From CAYWBU01 sp942491525 (GTDB lineage Bacteria > Desulfobacterota > Desulfomonilia > UBA1062): a stretch of DNA of 64,000 bases. Below are positions 1 to 7,035 of the stretch, piece after piece (the first letter of the stretch is position 1; the number at the start of each line of letters is the position of its first letter). The DNA is taken from positions 186,001-250,000 of the forward strand of contig CALOBW010000056.1 of NCBI GenBank assembly GCA_942491525.1, read 5' to 3'. The translations under genes were made by a program, and so were the position numbers. The notes beneath the pieces were generated by a model. It was given only the letters and a program-made list of their open reading frames with translations, was not told where the DNA came from and searched no databases.

Positions 1-874
1 GTTCGCGGTTGGTGTCGGGGCCCTTGAAGCGGAACTCGATGAAGTGCCCGCCCTCTTCGCTGAGGGGGCCCTGGCCGGCCAGCTCGGCCATGCCGGCGCT
101 CTCCTGATTGTGGGCCAGCTCCAGGCTGAGGGTGGCCGGCAGCGTGAAGTAGCGCTCGCCCCGGCCCTGGGTGCGCGGCAGCACCTCCACAAATGATTTG
201 ACGGTGGCGCTGGCGCTGCCGTCCGGGGTGGCGGCTTCGAAGCGCAGGTAGTGCTTTAAGGGCTGGCTGATCTTGGCGTCGGTTTGGACGCTGATCCTGA
301 CGGTGGCGCTGGCGCCCGGTTTGAGGCGCAGCTGGCTCTGATCGAGGCTGGCTTTGAAGCCGGCCGCACTCTCAATATGGAGGAGGATCTCCTGTTCGGT
401 GTTGCTGTGGTTGGTGACGGAGAGGCTCAGGCCGTAGTCCTGGCCGGCAATCACCCGTTCGGGTGAATTCAGGATTTCGGCGCTCAGGCGGCTGACTGGC
501 AGCACCATGACGGACACGCTGCAGGCTGCATGGGTGGCCGGATTGTTGCGGTCGCGGACCCGGTAGCTGAGGCTGTACTGGCCGCTGGGGGTGCCCTGGG
601 GGATGTGGACGGTCAGCATGTCCATTTCGGCCGCGCCGGCCGCAATGCTGATCGGAAAGGGCGGGGTGACCAGCTGCCAGCCCTGGGGCAGCTCCAGCTC
701 GGAGATCAGGCGCAGGCGCTGGCTGCTGCGGATCGTGAAGGGCAGCGTCAGCACCGAGCCGGGATCGACCTCGAACAGCTCCTGGGAGGCCGGCGTGCAG
801 TCCAGCGCTCCTGCCCTGAGCAGGGAGGCCGAGCAGAGCAGCGCGAGGCTCAGGCAGATGATCTTCCTGATCAA
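1..874 (-). CDS. Large secreted NEW3/usher-like protein, 5' part only
   Basis: The reading frame is open from a TTG at 874-872 to the window edge (291 codons, C-terminus missing). The TTG overlaps the TGA of the upstream chaperone-like gene (ATTGA), so translation is probably coupled. A hydrophobic N-terminal stretch (IICLSLALLCSASLL) looks like a signal peptide. Two Ig-like, NEW3-type repeats follow (GWQLV, FKASLDQSQLRLKPG). The segment after about residue 225 (ERYFTLPATLSLELA, then GGHFIEFRFKGPD) resembles the start of an outer-membrane or usher-like region. The role as an assembly platform for the small subunits encoded upstream is an inference from gene order. The TTG start is inferred from the overlap and the signal sequence. 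Confidence 0.6.
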   Translation of the reverse strand, partial: MIRKIICLSLALLCSASLLRAGALDCTPASQELFEVDPGSVLTLPFTIRSSQRLRLISELELPQGWQLVTPPFPISIAAGAAEMDMLTVHIPQGTPSGQYSLSYRVRDRNNPATHAACSVSVMVLPVSRLSAEILNSPERVIAGQDYGLSLSVTNHSNTEQEILLHIESAAGFKASLDQSQLRLKPGASATVRISVQTDAKISQPLKHYLRFEAATPDGSASATVKSFVEVLPRTQGRGERYFTLPATLSLELAHNQESAGMAELAGQGPLSEEGGHFIEFRFKGPDTNRE

Positions 875-1671
875 TCTCCGACCTTAAGGGTGTAGCGGGC
901 GCCGAAGATGTCGTCGCCGCCGCCGTCAGCCACGATCAGGGCACGGTAGTCGCCGGCGGGCAGGCCTTCGATGTTGAGGCGGTAGCGGGCCGAGGTGCCG
1001 GGGTAGATGCGGAAGTCGCCCCCCTCGATCTTGCCGGCCGGGCTGCCGCCCATGCTGAAGAGTTCGGCCCAGAGGTTGGGGCGCAGCATGCGCTCGCCGT
1101 CATTGGCAACATCGATCTGCAGGGTGCGCTGCTGCTCATGCATCACGATCTGGGGTTCACTGAACTGCAGGCTGCGGCTGCCGCTCTGGCCGATGTGGGT
1201 GATCAGCTGCAGGCCGTAGCGCGTCACCTGGGTCACGCCCATATGGATGCGTTTGTGCTGGCCGCCGGCTTCGGGTGAAGATGTTGGGATCAGCTCCAGC
1301 ATCAGCATGCTCCAGAAGGTGCCGCTGACCGGCTCAGGCGGAACCACCACCGTGTAGTTGATGCGTGAGCGGCTTTGGGGCGGCACGGTTATGCGCTGGG
1401 GGCTGAAGGTGATCCAGGGCGCGTTGGAGCGCTTGAGGCTGCCCGGATCGCCATAGCTGTTGGAGCCGTCAGCCTGGAAGCTGTAGTCGCGCAGGTAGAC
1501 CTTGAGTTCGCGCGGGGCGTCGCCGTTGTTGTGCAGCTCGATCTCGCCGCGGTACTCCTGGCCGGCCTGGGCGGTCTGGATACGGCTCAGGCCGCCGACC
1601 ACGGTTACGCCGGCGCTGAGCTGGCTGCTGGTAATCAGAATGGCTGTGATGGCTAGTAAGATTCTCTTCAT
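871..1671 (-). CDS. Periplasmic chaperone-like protein with two Ig-like domains
   Basis: This 266-residue protein has a signal peptide (residues 1-20, ending SQLSA) and two beta-sandwich-like halves. The first half carries the pattern SPQRITVPPQSRSRINYTV, similar to the G1-strand region of PapD/DUF916-type periplasmic domains. The second half (about 160-266) has a similar strand pattern ending in YTLKVGD. GAGGAG lies 5 nt before the ATG, and the gene starts 9 bp after the preceding small secreted protein gene. Its stop overlaps the TTG of the large NEW3-like gene. A role in holding or delivering the small secreted subunits is inferred from context. The family assignment is by fold pattern, not by a search. 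Confidence 0.6.
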   Translation of the reverse strand: MKRILLAITAILITSSQLSAGVTVVGGLSRIQTAQAGQEYRGEIELHNNGDAPRELKVYLRDYSFQADGSNSYGDPGSLKRSNAPWITFSPQRITVPPQSRSRINYTVVVPPEPVSGTFWSMLMLELIPTSSPEAGGQHKRIHMGVTQVTRYGLQLITHIGQSGSRSLQFSEPQIVMHEQQRTLQIDVANDGERMLRPNLWAELFSMGGSPAGKIEGGDFRIYPGTSARYRLNIEGLPAGDYRALIVADGGGDDIFGARYTLKVGD

Positions 1672-1680
1672 AATAACTCC

Positions 1681-2148
1681 TCAAATATCTACGATTGTAA
1701 AGTAAACCTGTGTGTTATGGCTGCCGGGGGAGATGCTGAGGCTGGTGTTCTGAACCCGGTACTTGATTTTGATCTTGCTGCGGTCGCCGCTGCCGGAGAA
1801 GAGCAGCTGGGTCGAGCCGGTGACGTCCTGCCAATCGGTGCCGCCGCTGATGGTGCCGGAGCCGATGCCGTCGGAGCGACGCTTGATCTGCAGCAGCAGT
1901 TCGGGGTTCCAGCCGGACGGGCTCTGGTGCACATAGACCTGCCAGGCGTCGGTCGCGCCGCTGCAGTTGGTGATCTTGAGGATGGTCTGGTTGTTGGCGC
2001 TGACCTGGGGGGATACCAGGTCAGAGCCGATGCCCCTCTTGAGGTCGTCGCGGTTGAGTGTATTGGCCCAGTCGCCGCTGGCGCTGATGTCGATGGCCGT
2101 CAGGGGGCTGGGCAGCAGCAGAAATAGCAGGCAGATCAGTTTGCGCAT
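1681..2148 (-). CDS. Small secreted protein of the surface-structure locus
   Basis: The product has 155 residues with a clear signal peptide (RKLICLLFLLLPSPLTA) and a beta-rich mature part. It is the most divergent of the four small secreted proteins here: it has two tryptophans near ends of strands and a C-terminus SHNTQVYFTIVDI that reads like a terminal beta strand. The start lies 3 bp after the stop of the preceding paralog and has no obvious Shine-Dalgarno sequence, so translational coupling is likely. It could be a minor or tip subunit. I do not recognise a named family. Confidence 0.6.
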   Translation of the reverse strand: MRKLICLLFLLLPSPLTAIDISASGDWANTLNRDDLKRGIGSDLVSPQVSANNQTILKITNCSGATDAWQVYVHQSPSGWNPELLLQIKRRSDGIGSGTISGGTDWQDVTGSTQLLFSGSGDRSKIKIKYRVQNTSLSISPGSHNTQVYFTIVDI

Positions 2149-2151
2149 GGC

Positions 2152-2631
2152 TCAGTCGGTCAGGGTAATGGTGACGACGCGGGTGTCGGTCAGGGGCTGG
2201 GCATCGATTGAGGCGCTCAGGCGGTAGATCACCCGGGTGGTGGCGTCGGCCACATGGCTGATGCCGTTCAATACCTCGGTGGGGGTTGTGCTCAGGCTCA
2301 CATAGTTCAGGGTGGTGGCGGTGCCGCTGGGCTTGGCAAACTTGACTTCCAGGGTGGTGCCGGGCGGCATGGGCGTGTCGAGGCTGGCCATGACGCGCTT
2401 GTTTTCACCATTGGTTGAGATGGCGTACCGGATGGTGTCGTCGATGACGGTGTCGGGTTGCTGGCCGGCCGTGACCGTGTTGATCTCCAGATTGGGCGTG
2501 CCGGTGATGGCTATCTCATTTACCTCCTGAAAGGTAAAGGCGATGGCGGCGCTGGCGCTGTTGCCGGCCAGAGCTGACGCAGGGCTCAGGTAAAGAATCA
2601 GGGCGCAAAACCACCCCATTCGTGAGTACAT
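2152..2631 (-). CDS. Small secreted subunit-like protein, paralog 1
   Basis: This 159-residue protein has a signal peptide (residues 1-22, ending ALAG). Its mature part follows the same plan as the next two genes upstream: an early strand ending in xxIxI, a strand with LxxNT, a central segment DTPMPPGTTLEVK, and a C-terminal strand TRVVTITLTD. GGAGGAG precedes the ATG by 3-4 nt, which fixes the start. It is the first gene of an apparent transcription unit continuing into 1681-2148, 871-1671 and 1-874, with a promoter-like sequence at 2662-2689. A structural-subunit role is inferred. Confidence 0.6.
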   Translation of the reverse strand: MYSRMGWFCALILYLSPASALAGNSASAAIAFTFQEVNEIAITGTPNLEINTVTAGQQPDTVIDDTIRYAISTNGENKRVMASLDTPMPPGTTLEVKFAKPSGTATTLNYVSLSTTPTEVLNGISHVADATTRVIYRLSASIDAQPLTDTRVVTITLTD

Positions 2632-2661
2632 TTCTCCTCCAAATTGTTGCAGCGTGAGCCT

Positions 2662-2689
2662 ATACTAGCACAATTTGCAGGCTAATCAA
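2662..2689 (-). promoter_or_regulatory. Sigma-70-like promoter for the 2631-1 operon
   Basis: On the minus strand a TTGATT (-35) is followed after 16 bp by TAGTAT, with an extended TG before it. It lies about 30 bp upstream of the ATG at 2631 and in a 76-bp gap between two subunit genes. Confidence 0.45.
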
Positions 2690-2707
2690 TTGGAATTATA
2701 AAGGAAG

Positions 2708-3181
2708 CTACTGGTCGGCGATGGTCAGGGTCACGGTGCGGCTGCCGCTGCTGCTGGGTGCGGAGGTGGGACCGCCCAGCTCAAAGGCCAGGTTGAGGTT
2801 GCTCTGTTTGACGCTGTCGATGTTCATGACCAGGTCGGCGGCCGTGGTGGAGAGGTTTTGGCGGCCGGTGCTGGTGGCGCCGCTGGGCGCGGCTGCGGTC
2901 AGGCTGAGTCTCAGGTCGGCCGGCATATCCTGATTGATGGCTGCGGTCAGCTTCTTGGTGTCATCGGGGGCGTTGGAGGTGATGGTGTAGCTGGTGCTGT
3001 TGCTGGCCGGGATGTATTCGCTGCCGTTGGGGGTATTCAGGGACAGGTTGATATTTTCAGCATCTATCTCAATATTGTTGATGCCGGCCACGCTGTAGTT
3101 GAGCTGGACGGTGTCACTGTCGTCAGCCAGCAGGCACAGGGGGGATAGAAGCAGTAGTAGTGTGAACAGGTTTCTGGGCAT
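2708..3181 (-). CDS. Small secreted subunit-like protein, paralog 2
   Basis: The 157-residue product has a signal peptide (residues 1-19, LLLLLSPLCLLA) and begins its mature part with DDSDTVQLNYSVAGINNIEID. The same opening occurs in the product of 3310-3792 (DDSDTTTVNYSVAALDSINID). Other shared blocks are DMPAxLxL/DMPAGMTL, LSTTAADLV/ISASAADLV and the last strand SGSRTVTLTI. Thr, Ser, Ala and Asn dominate and there is no cysteine in the mature part. GAGAGG precedes the ATG. The repeated architecture suggests an exported fibre or surface subunit; this is inference. Confidence 0.65.
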   Translation of the reverse strand: MPRNLFTLLLLLSPLCLLADDSDTVQLNYSVAGINNIEIDAENINLSLNTPNGSEYIPASNSTSYTITSNAPDDTKKLTAAINQDMPADLRLSLTAAAPSGATSTGRQNLSTTAADLVMNIDSVKQSNLNLAFELGGPTSAPSSSGSRTVTLTIADQ

Positions 3182-3226
3182 CCGTACCTCTCTCTTAATG
3201 ATAAATCAGAATTGTAGACTGGCAAG

Positions 3227-3255
3227 ATCTTAAGAGTGAGGTTGCTGAATGTCAA
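3227..3255 (-). promoter_or_regulatory. Consensus sigma-70 promoter for the 2708-3181 gene
   Basis: The minus strand carries TTGACA and TAAGAT separated by exactly 17 bp. The predicted start of transcription lies about 40 bp upstream of the ATG at 3181. The near-consensus match suggests strong expression. Confidence 0.7.
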
Positions 3256-3268
3256 TTGATATTAAGAT

Positions 3269-3296
3269 CGGGCGGATCCAGGGAGTGATCCGCCCG
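3269..3296 (-). terminator. Hairpin between two subunit genes
   Basis: A perfect 10-bp inverted repeat (CGGGCGGATC / GATCCGCCCG) with an 8-nt loop lies just downstream of the 3310-3792 gene. The trailing T-run is weak (ATCTTAAT). It may end or attenuate that transcript before the promoter at 3227-3255. Confidence 0.5.
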
Positions 3297-3309
3297 TCGG
3301 GATGGCTGA

Positions 3310-3792
3310 TCAGGAGTTGGTCAGGGTCAGAGTAAAGGTTCTGGAACCCGAGGTTGCGGCCTGAGTGATGGGCGCATCGAGGTTGAAAACCAGGTTGAGA
3401 TCATTGGCGGCTGAGGCGCTGATGGCGGTAACCAGGTCGGCAGCGCTGGCGCTGATGGTCTGGGGGCCGGCGCTGGTTCCGAGGCCGGTGGCGTCGGCAT
3501 TGGCGGTCAGGGTCATGCCGGCGGGCATATCGCTGTCAATGGCGCCGGTGATCTTCATGGCGGCTGCGTTGGTGCTGCAGTCGTAGGTGGCAGTGGCGGA
3601 TGCATCGGTGAAGGTGCCGTCGCCTTCGTCGGTGGTCAGGTCGAGGGTAACTGCGGCATCATCGATGTTGATGCTGTCAAGGGCGGCCACAGAGTAGTTG
3701 ACCGTAGTTGTATCAGAGTCGTCTGCCATCAGAGAGGCGCTAAAACCGAGAACCATACAGGCTGTTGCACAAATCACCAAAATCTTTTTCAT
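3310..3792 (-). CDS. Small secreted subunit-like protein, paralog 3
   Basis: The product has 160 residues with a signal peptide (residues 1-23, ending ASLMA). The mature part starts DDSDTTTVNYSVAALDSI and is Ala/Thr/Asp-rich and acidic. It is clearly paralogous to the 2708-3181 product along its whole length. AAGGAG precedes the ATG by 7 nt. The gene is monocistronic: a hairpin follows at 3269-3296 and the upstream 312 bp are non-coding. It could be the most abundant subunit of the locus (inference from its separate unit and small size). No named family was recognised. Confidence 0.65.
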   Translation of the reverse strand: MKKILVICATACMVLGFSASLMADDSDTTTVNYSVAALDSINIDDAAVTLDLTTDEGDGTFTDASATATYDCSTNAAAMKITGAIDSDMPAGMTLTANADATGLGTSAGPQTISASAADLVTAISASAANDLNLVFNLDAPITQAATSGSRTFTLTLTNS

Positions 3793-4104
3793 TTGAGTCT
3801 CCTTGTAATTGCGTGTTTTTTTGAGTTGTTTGCTGCAGCAAGAGAGTACTCGTCATCCGCAAAAATAAACTTGACAAAAAAAGGGACATGTGTGTCGCGG
3901 GAATTTGTCATTCAGAGATATTATGAGTAAAAACATTGAGTTATCAAATTTAAAAATTTTTAATTTTTCTGCTTTTAAAATTACAGCAAAACGTAAATTG
4001 CCGTTTGTGAATGATACTAAGCCAAAAAGATGCTGTAAAATAAGGCTTATGCGAAGATGTGGATTTTGTATGTGGTGCCGTCATATTATTTGCGGAAAAA
4101 GATT
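3793..4104. other. AT-rich intergenic region upstream of paralog 3
   Basis: These 312 bp separate the 3310-3792 gene from the 3' end of the kinase gene. They are AT-rich and contain a TTGTCA-like -35 on the minus strand near 3872-3877, without a convincing -10. No gene with a plausible ribosome binding site is seen. Confidence 0.5.
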
Positions 4105-6423
4105 TCAGTCATGCTGGCCGAGGAGGTTGGTGATGGTCTGAGCCAGTTCATCCATGACCACCGGTTTCATGGCCACGGCCTGGATGTCAAGGTTTCTGAT
4201 GCGCTCGTCGGAGAGTACATCGCTATAGCCGGTGGAGAGGATGATTGGAATTTCGTGCCTGATTTCCTTGATGTTTTGGATCAACTCCTCGCCGGTCATG
4301 TGCGGCATGGTCATGTCGCTGATGAGCAGGTCAAAGTCGTCGGGCATTTCACGGAAGTGCTCCAGGGCTTCGACGCTGCTGAGGTGGGCGACAACCTGAT
4401 AGCCCAGATGTTCCAGCAGCTCCTGCATCATGATCAGCAGCATCTCGTCGTCATCCACCAGCAGGATGGTTCCTGAGCCGTGGGGCGCGGCATGGGCGGC
4501 CTGCTCCTCATGGTCATTGTCCTCCACATCGAGGACTGGCAGATAGATGGAGAAGGTTGTGCCCTGGTCAAGTTCGCTCTTGACCCGGATCTGGCCGTGG
4601 CTGCGCGAAATGATGCCGTGGACCACTGAGAGGCCCAGTCCGGTGCCTTTACCCGAGACTTTGGTTGTGTAGTAGGGGTCGAAGATGCGCTCCATGATTT
4701 CGGCTGACATGCCGTGACCGGTATCGCTGACCTTAAAGCAGATGTAGTTGCCCGGTTTGAGTTCCAGCTCCTCGTCGGGTTGGCTGAGTTCAAGGCTGCT
4801 GAGGCCGATAAACAGGGTCCCGCCCTGGGGCATGGCGTGGTAGGCGTTGGTGCAGAGGTTCATGACCACCTGGTGGATCTGGGTGGGATCGGCCATGACC
4901 GGGCCGCAGCCCGCGTCGATCTGCTGTTCAAATGTAATGGTGGACGGCAGCGAAGCCCGCAACAGCTTGAGGGACTCCTTGATGATGGGCTGCAGCTGCA
5001 GCGGCTTCATCTCCTGTTCGGTCTGGCGGCTGAAGGTCAGGATGTGTTTGACCATCTCTTTGGCGCGGTTGGCCGCTTTCAGGATCTGCGACAGGTTGCG
5101 CTGGATGGCGTGGTCGGCATTCAGCTGGGTTTGGCTGATTTCGGCATAGCCGATGATGGGCGAGAGGATGTTGTTGAAGTCGTGGGCAATGCCGCCGGCC
5201 AGGGTGCCGATGGCCTCCATCTTCTGGGCCTGGATCAGCTTCTTCTCCAGCTCCAGCTCCTTGGTCATGTCGTGGTCGACAATCGCCAGGTTGATGATGG
5301 CGCCGCGTTCATCCTTGATGGGCAGGATCTTGGATTCCACCTCGTAAGTCCGGCCGTCCTTGCGCTTGCGGCTGGCCTGGGCGCGCCAGATCTGGCCCTC
5401 GCGGATAGCGCTCTTGATCTGGCGGGCGTTGTGCATGCGGAAGAGGCGCATGGCGTTCTGGCCCAGCACCTCGACCCGGTTGAAGCCCGAGAGGCTTTCG
5501 AAGGTCTGGTTGACATCCAGAATGGAGCCGTTGATGTCGGTGATCATGATGCTCTCTTCGGCCTGGGCCGTAATGGTGGCCAGGCGTGCCAGCTGCTCCT
5601 GATTCTGTTTCTGGTCGGTGATATCGCTGAAGACAAAGAGGTTGCAGCGCTGGTTGTTGACCTGGATCGGTTCGGATGAGAGCAGGCCGTAGAGCGTCTT
5701 GCCGGCGATGCTGTAGCTGATCTCAAGGTTGCGCAGGAAGCCGTGGCGCGAGATGTGATGGGTGATCAGAGCTTTGGTCTTGGCGTCCATATGTCCCAGT
5801 TCCAGAGGGTTGTGACCCGCCAGGTCGTCCTGGTTGATGCCCACCATCTCCTCCAGGCTGCGGTTGACGCGGATGTAGTTGCCGCTGAGGTTTTCGCAGA
5901 TCGCCATGGGGGATGGGTTGGACTCGAAGGCTTTGGTGAAGAGGTCGCTGAGCTCCTTGAGCTCGGCGTCGGTCATGGATTGTTCGGTGATGTCGCGGGT
6001 GACGATCAGGACCGTGCCCACCTGGCCGTAATCATCAAACTCCGGGATGAAGCGCCAGTCCAGATGCATGTTTGTTTCGCGGTAGAAGGCCTGTTTCTGG
6101 CAGATCTGGATTTCGCGGCTCTGAAAGGCCTTCAGAACCTGCTGTTCGACAAAATTGCAGAATGCGCCGCTCAGTCCCAGCTCGCGGGGGGTGCGCCCCA
6201 GGTATTGGTCCATGGTCATGTTAAGGGTCTGGGCCAGGCGGCGGTTGGCGAAGAGGATCTGGAAGTTGCGGTTGAGGCGGCAGATGCCGTCCGATGAGTT
6301 ATCGGCAATGCTGCGGTAGCGGGCCTTGGAGAGATCGGATTCGAGGATCTGCTTCTCCAGGTTGGCGCAGCGCACAGTCAGTCTCTTGATCTCATCCTTG
6401 AGGCCGTTAATGCTCTCATCCAT
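4105..6423 (-). CDS. Hybrid histidine kinase with three PAS domains and a receiver
   Basis: The 772-residue protein lacks membrane segments and is probably cytoplasmic. In order it shows a short coiled coil (1-30), three PAS domains (about 35-150, 160-270 and 280-400), a HisKA domain with GGIAHDFNNIL, a HATPase domain with the N box (NLCTNAYHAM) and G box (GKGTGLGLS), and a C-terminal receiver (from about 650) with DDDE and phosphoacceptor DLLISDMTMP. The start is the ATG at 6423, because GGGAG lies 6 nt before it and abuts the alternative ATG at 6429. The signal sensed is not evident, and no partner regulator is adjacent. Confidence 0.9.
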   Translation of the reverse strand: MDESINGLKDEIKRLTVRCANLEKQILESDLSKARYRSIADNSSDGICRLNRNFQILFANRRLAQTLNMTMDQYLGRTPRELGLSGAFCNFVEQQVLKAFQSREIQICQKQAFYRETNMHLDWRFIPEFDDYGQVGTVLIVTRDITEQSMTDAELKELSDLFTKAFESNPSPMAICENLSGNYIRVNRSLEEMVGINQDDLAGHNPLELGHMDAKTKALITHHISRHGFLRNLEISYSIAGKTLYGLLSSEPIQVNNQRCNLFVFSDITDQKQNQEQLARLATITAQAEESIMITDINGSILDVNQTFESLSGFNRVEVLGQNAMRLFRMHNARQIKSAIREGQIWRAQASRKRKDGRTYEVESKILPIKDERGAIINLAIVDHDMTKELELEKKLIQAQKMEAIGTLAGGIAHDFNNILSPIIGYAEISQTQLNADHAIQRNLSQILKAANRAKEMVKHILTFSRQTEQEMKPLQLQPIIKESLKLLRASLPSTITFEQQIDAGCGPVMADPTQIHQVVMNLCTNAYHAMPQGGTLFIGLSSLELSQPDEELELKPGNYICFKVSDTGHGMSAEIMERIFDPYYTTKVSGKGTGLGLSVVHGIISRSHGQIRVKSELDQGTTFSIYLPVLDVEDNDHEEQAAHAAPHGSGTILLVDDDEMLLIMMQELLEHLGYQVVAHLSSVEALEHFREMPDDFDLLISDMTMPHMTGEELIQNIKEIRHEIPIILSTGYSDVLSDERIRNLDIQAVAMKPVVMDELAQTITNLLGQHD

Positions 6424-6530
6424 GCGCATCTCCCAAATGTTCGTGGTGGATAATGATCTATTTTAACAGGTTGTGAATAAAAAAGTAATAGCTTTAGTGA
6501 TTCTGGTGGAGGAGCCAAGCTAAAAAAAAT

Positions 6531-6553
6531 ACCGGGCGTCTAGGTTGCCCGGT
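6531..6553 (-). terminator. Rho-independent terminator, minus strand
   Basis: A 7-bp stem (ACCGGGC / GCCCGGT) with a 9-nt loop is followed on the minus strand by ATTTTTTTTA. It probably ends the transcript of the small gene at 6696-6836. Confidence 0.7.
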
Positions 6554-6569
6554 AACTGAGGAGGTTATT

Positions 6570-6644
6570 ATGTTTTACTGGTACCTACTCTATCGGCCGG
6601 TTGATATTAAACTTGAATTCTCGGGGAAAAATTTTGAGATCTAA
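6570..6644 (+). CDS. Possible 24-residue small protein
   Basis: An ATG with a perfect AGGAGG five bases upstream opens a 24-codon frame (MFYWYLLYRPVDIKLEF...) that ends at TAA 6642-6644. The first half is aromatic and hydrophobic. It sits between a terminator-like hairpin and the ribbon-helix-helix gene on the opposite strand. Only the ribosome binding site supports it; no homology can be claimed. It may be a chance ORF. Confidence 0.3.
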   Translation: MFYWYLLYRPVDIKLEFSGKNFEI

Positions 6645-6669
6645 ATCTTGGAAAAAGGGGTGGGATTAA

Positions 6670-6688
6670 CTGCGGGCTGGGCCCGCAG
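6670..6688. other. Perfect 8-bp hairpin after the ribbon-helix-helix gene
   Basis: CTGCGGGC and GCCCGCAG flank a 3-nt loop, 7 bp beyond the stop codon of the 6696-6836 gene. No adjacent T-run is present, so it is an mRNA 3' structure or a weak terminator. Confidence 0.4.
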
Positions 6689-6695
6689 CGGTACC

Positions 6696-6836
6696 CTACT
6701 GGGGAAATTTCAGATTTGCTGTACGCTTTTCAAGCAGATCCAGGATCATCTTTCTGATCGAAATGCCTTCTGATGCTGCCAGGATGCGCACTTTGCGCCA
6801 AAGTTCTGGCGAAATGTCTCTGAGATAGTAGTTCAT
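6696..6836 (-). CDS. Small ribbon-helix-helix-like protein
   Basis: This 46-residue product begins MNYYLRDISPELWRKV and continues RILAASEGISIRKMILDLLEKR. The pattern of a short strand followed by two helices matches Arc/CopG/ParD-type DNA-binding proteins, in which the strand residues contact DNA as a dimer. The start at 6836 is chosen because GAGGAG lies 9 nt upstream; an in-frame ATG at 6887 would add 17 residues with no better site. No toxin partner is seen next to it. A local transcription regulator is the best guess. Confidence 0.55.
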   Translation of the reverse strand: MNYYLRDISPELWRKVRILAASEGISIRKMILDLLEKRTANLKFPQ

Positions 6837-7035
6837 AATCAAGTCTCCTCGTTTCTTTAACATTCTATATAACTTGCTGGTTATCAAGATATATAATAGT
6901 ATTCTTGTATAGCTTGTTATACAATTTTATCAATAGATATTTTGCATTAGAGTGTAGGTTCTTATTTTTGTTGCCAGGTTTTGAGCTGTGGGTTATCTTT
7001 TCAAAGTTGATTTTAATGTAATGAAAGGATGTGTT

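Noticed and set aside
3890..4141. 83-codon plus-strand frame upstream of the kinase 3' end
   Set aside because: No ribosome binding site, AT-driven Lys/Ile/Cys composition and overlap with the kinase C-terminus argue against it.
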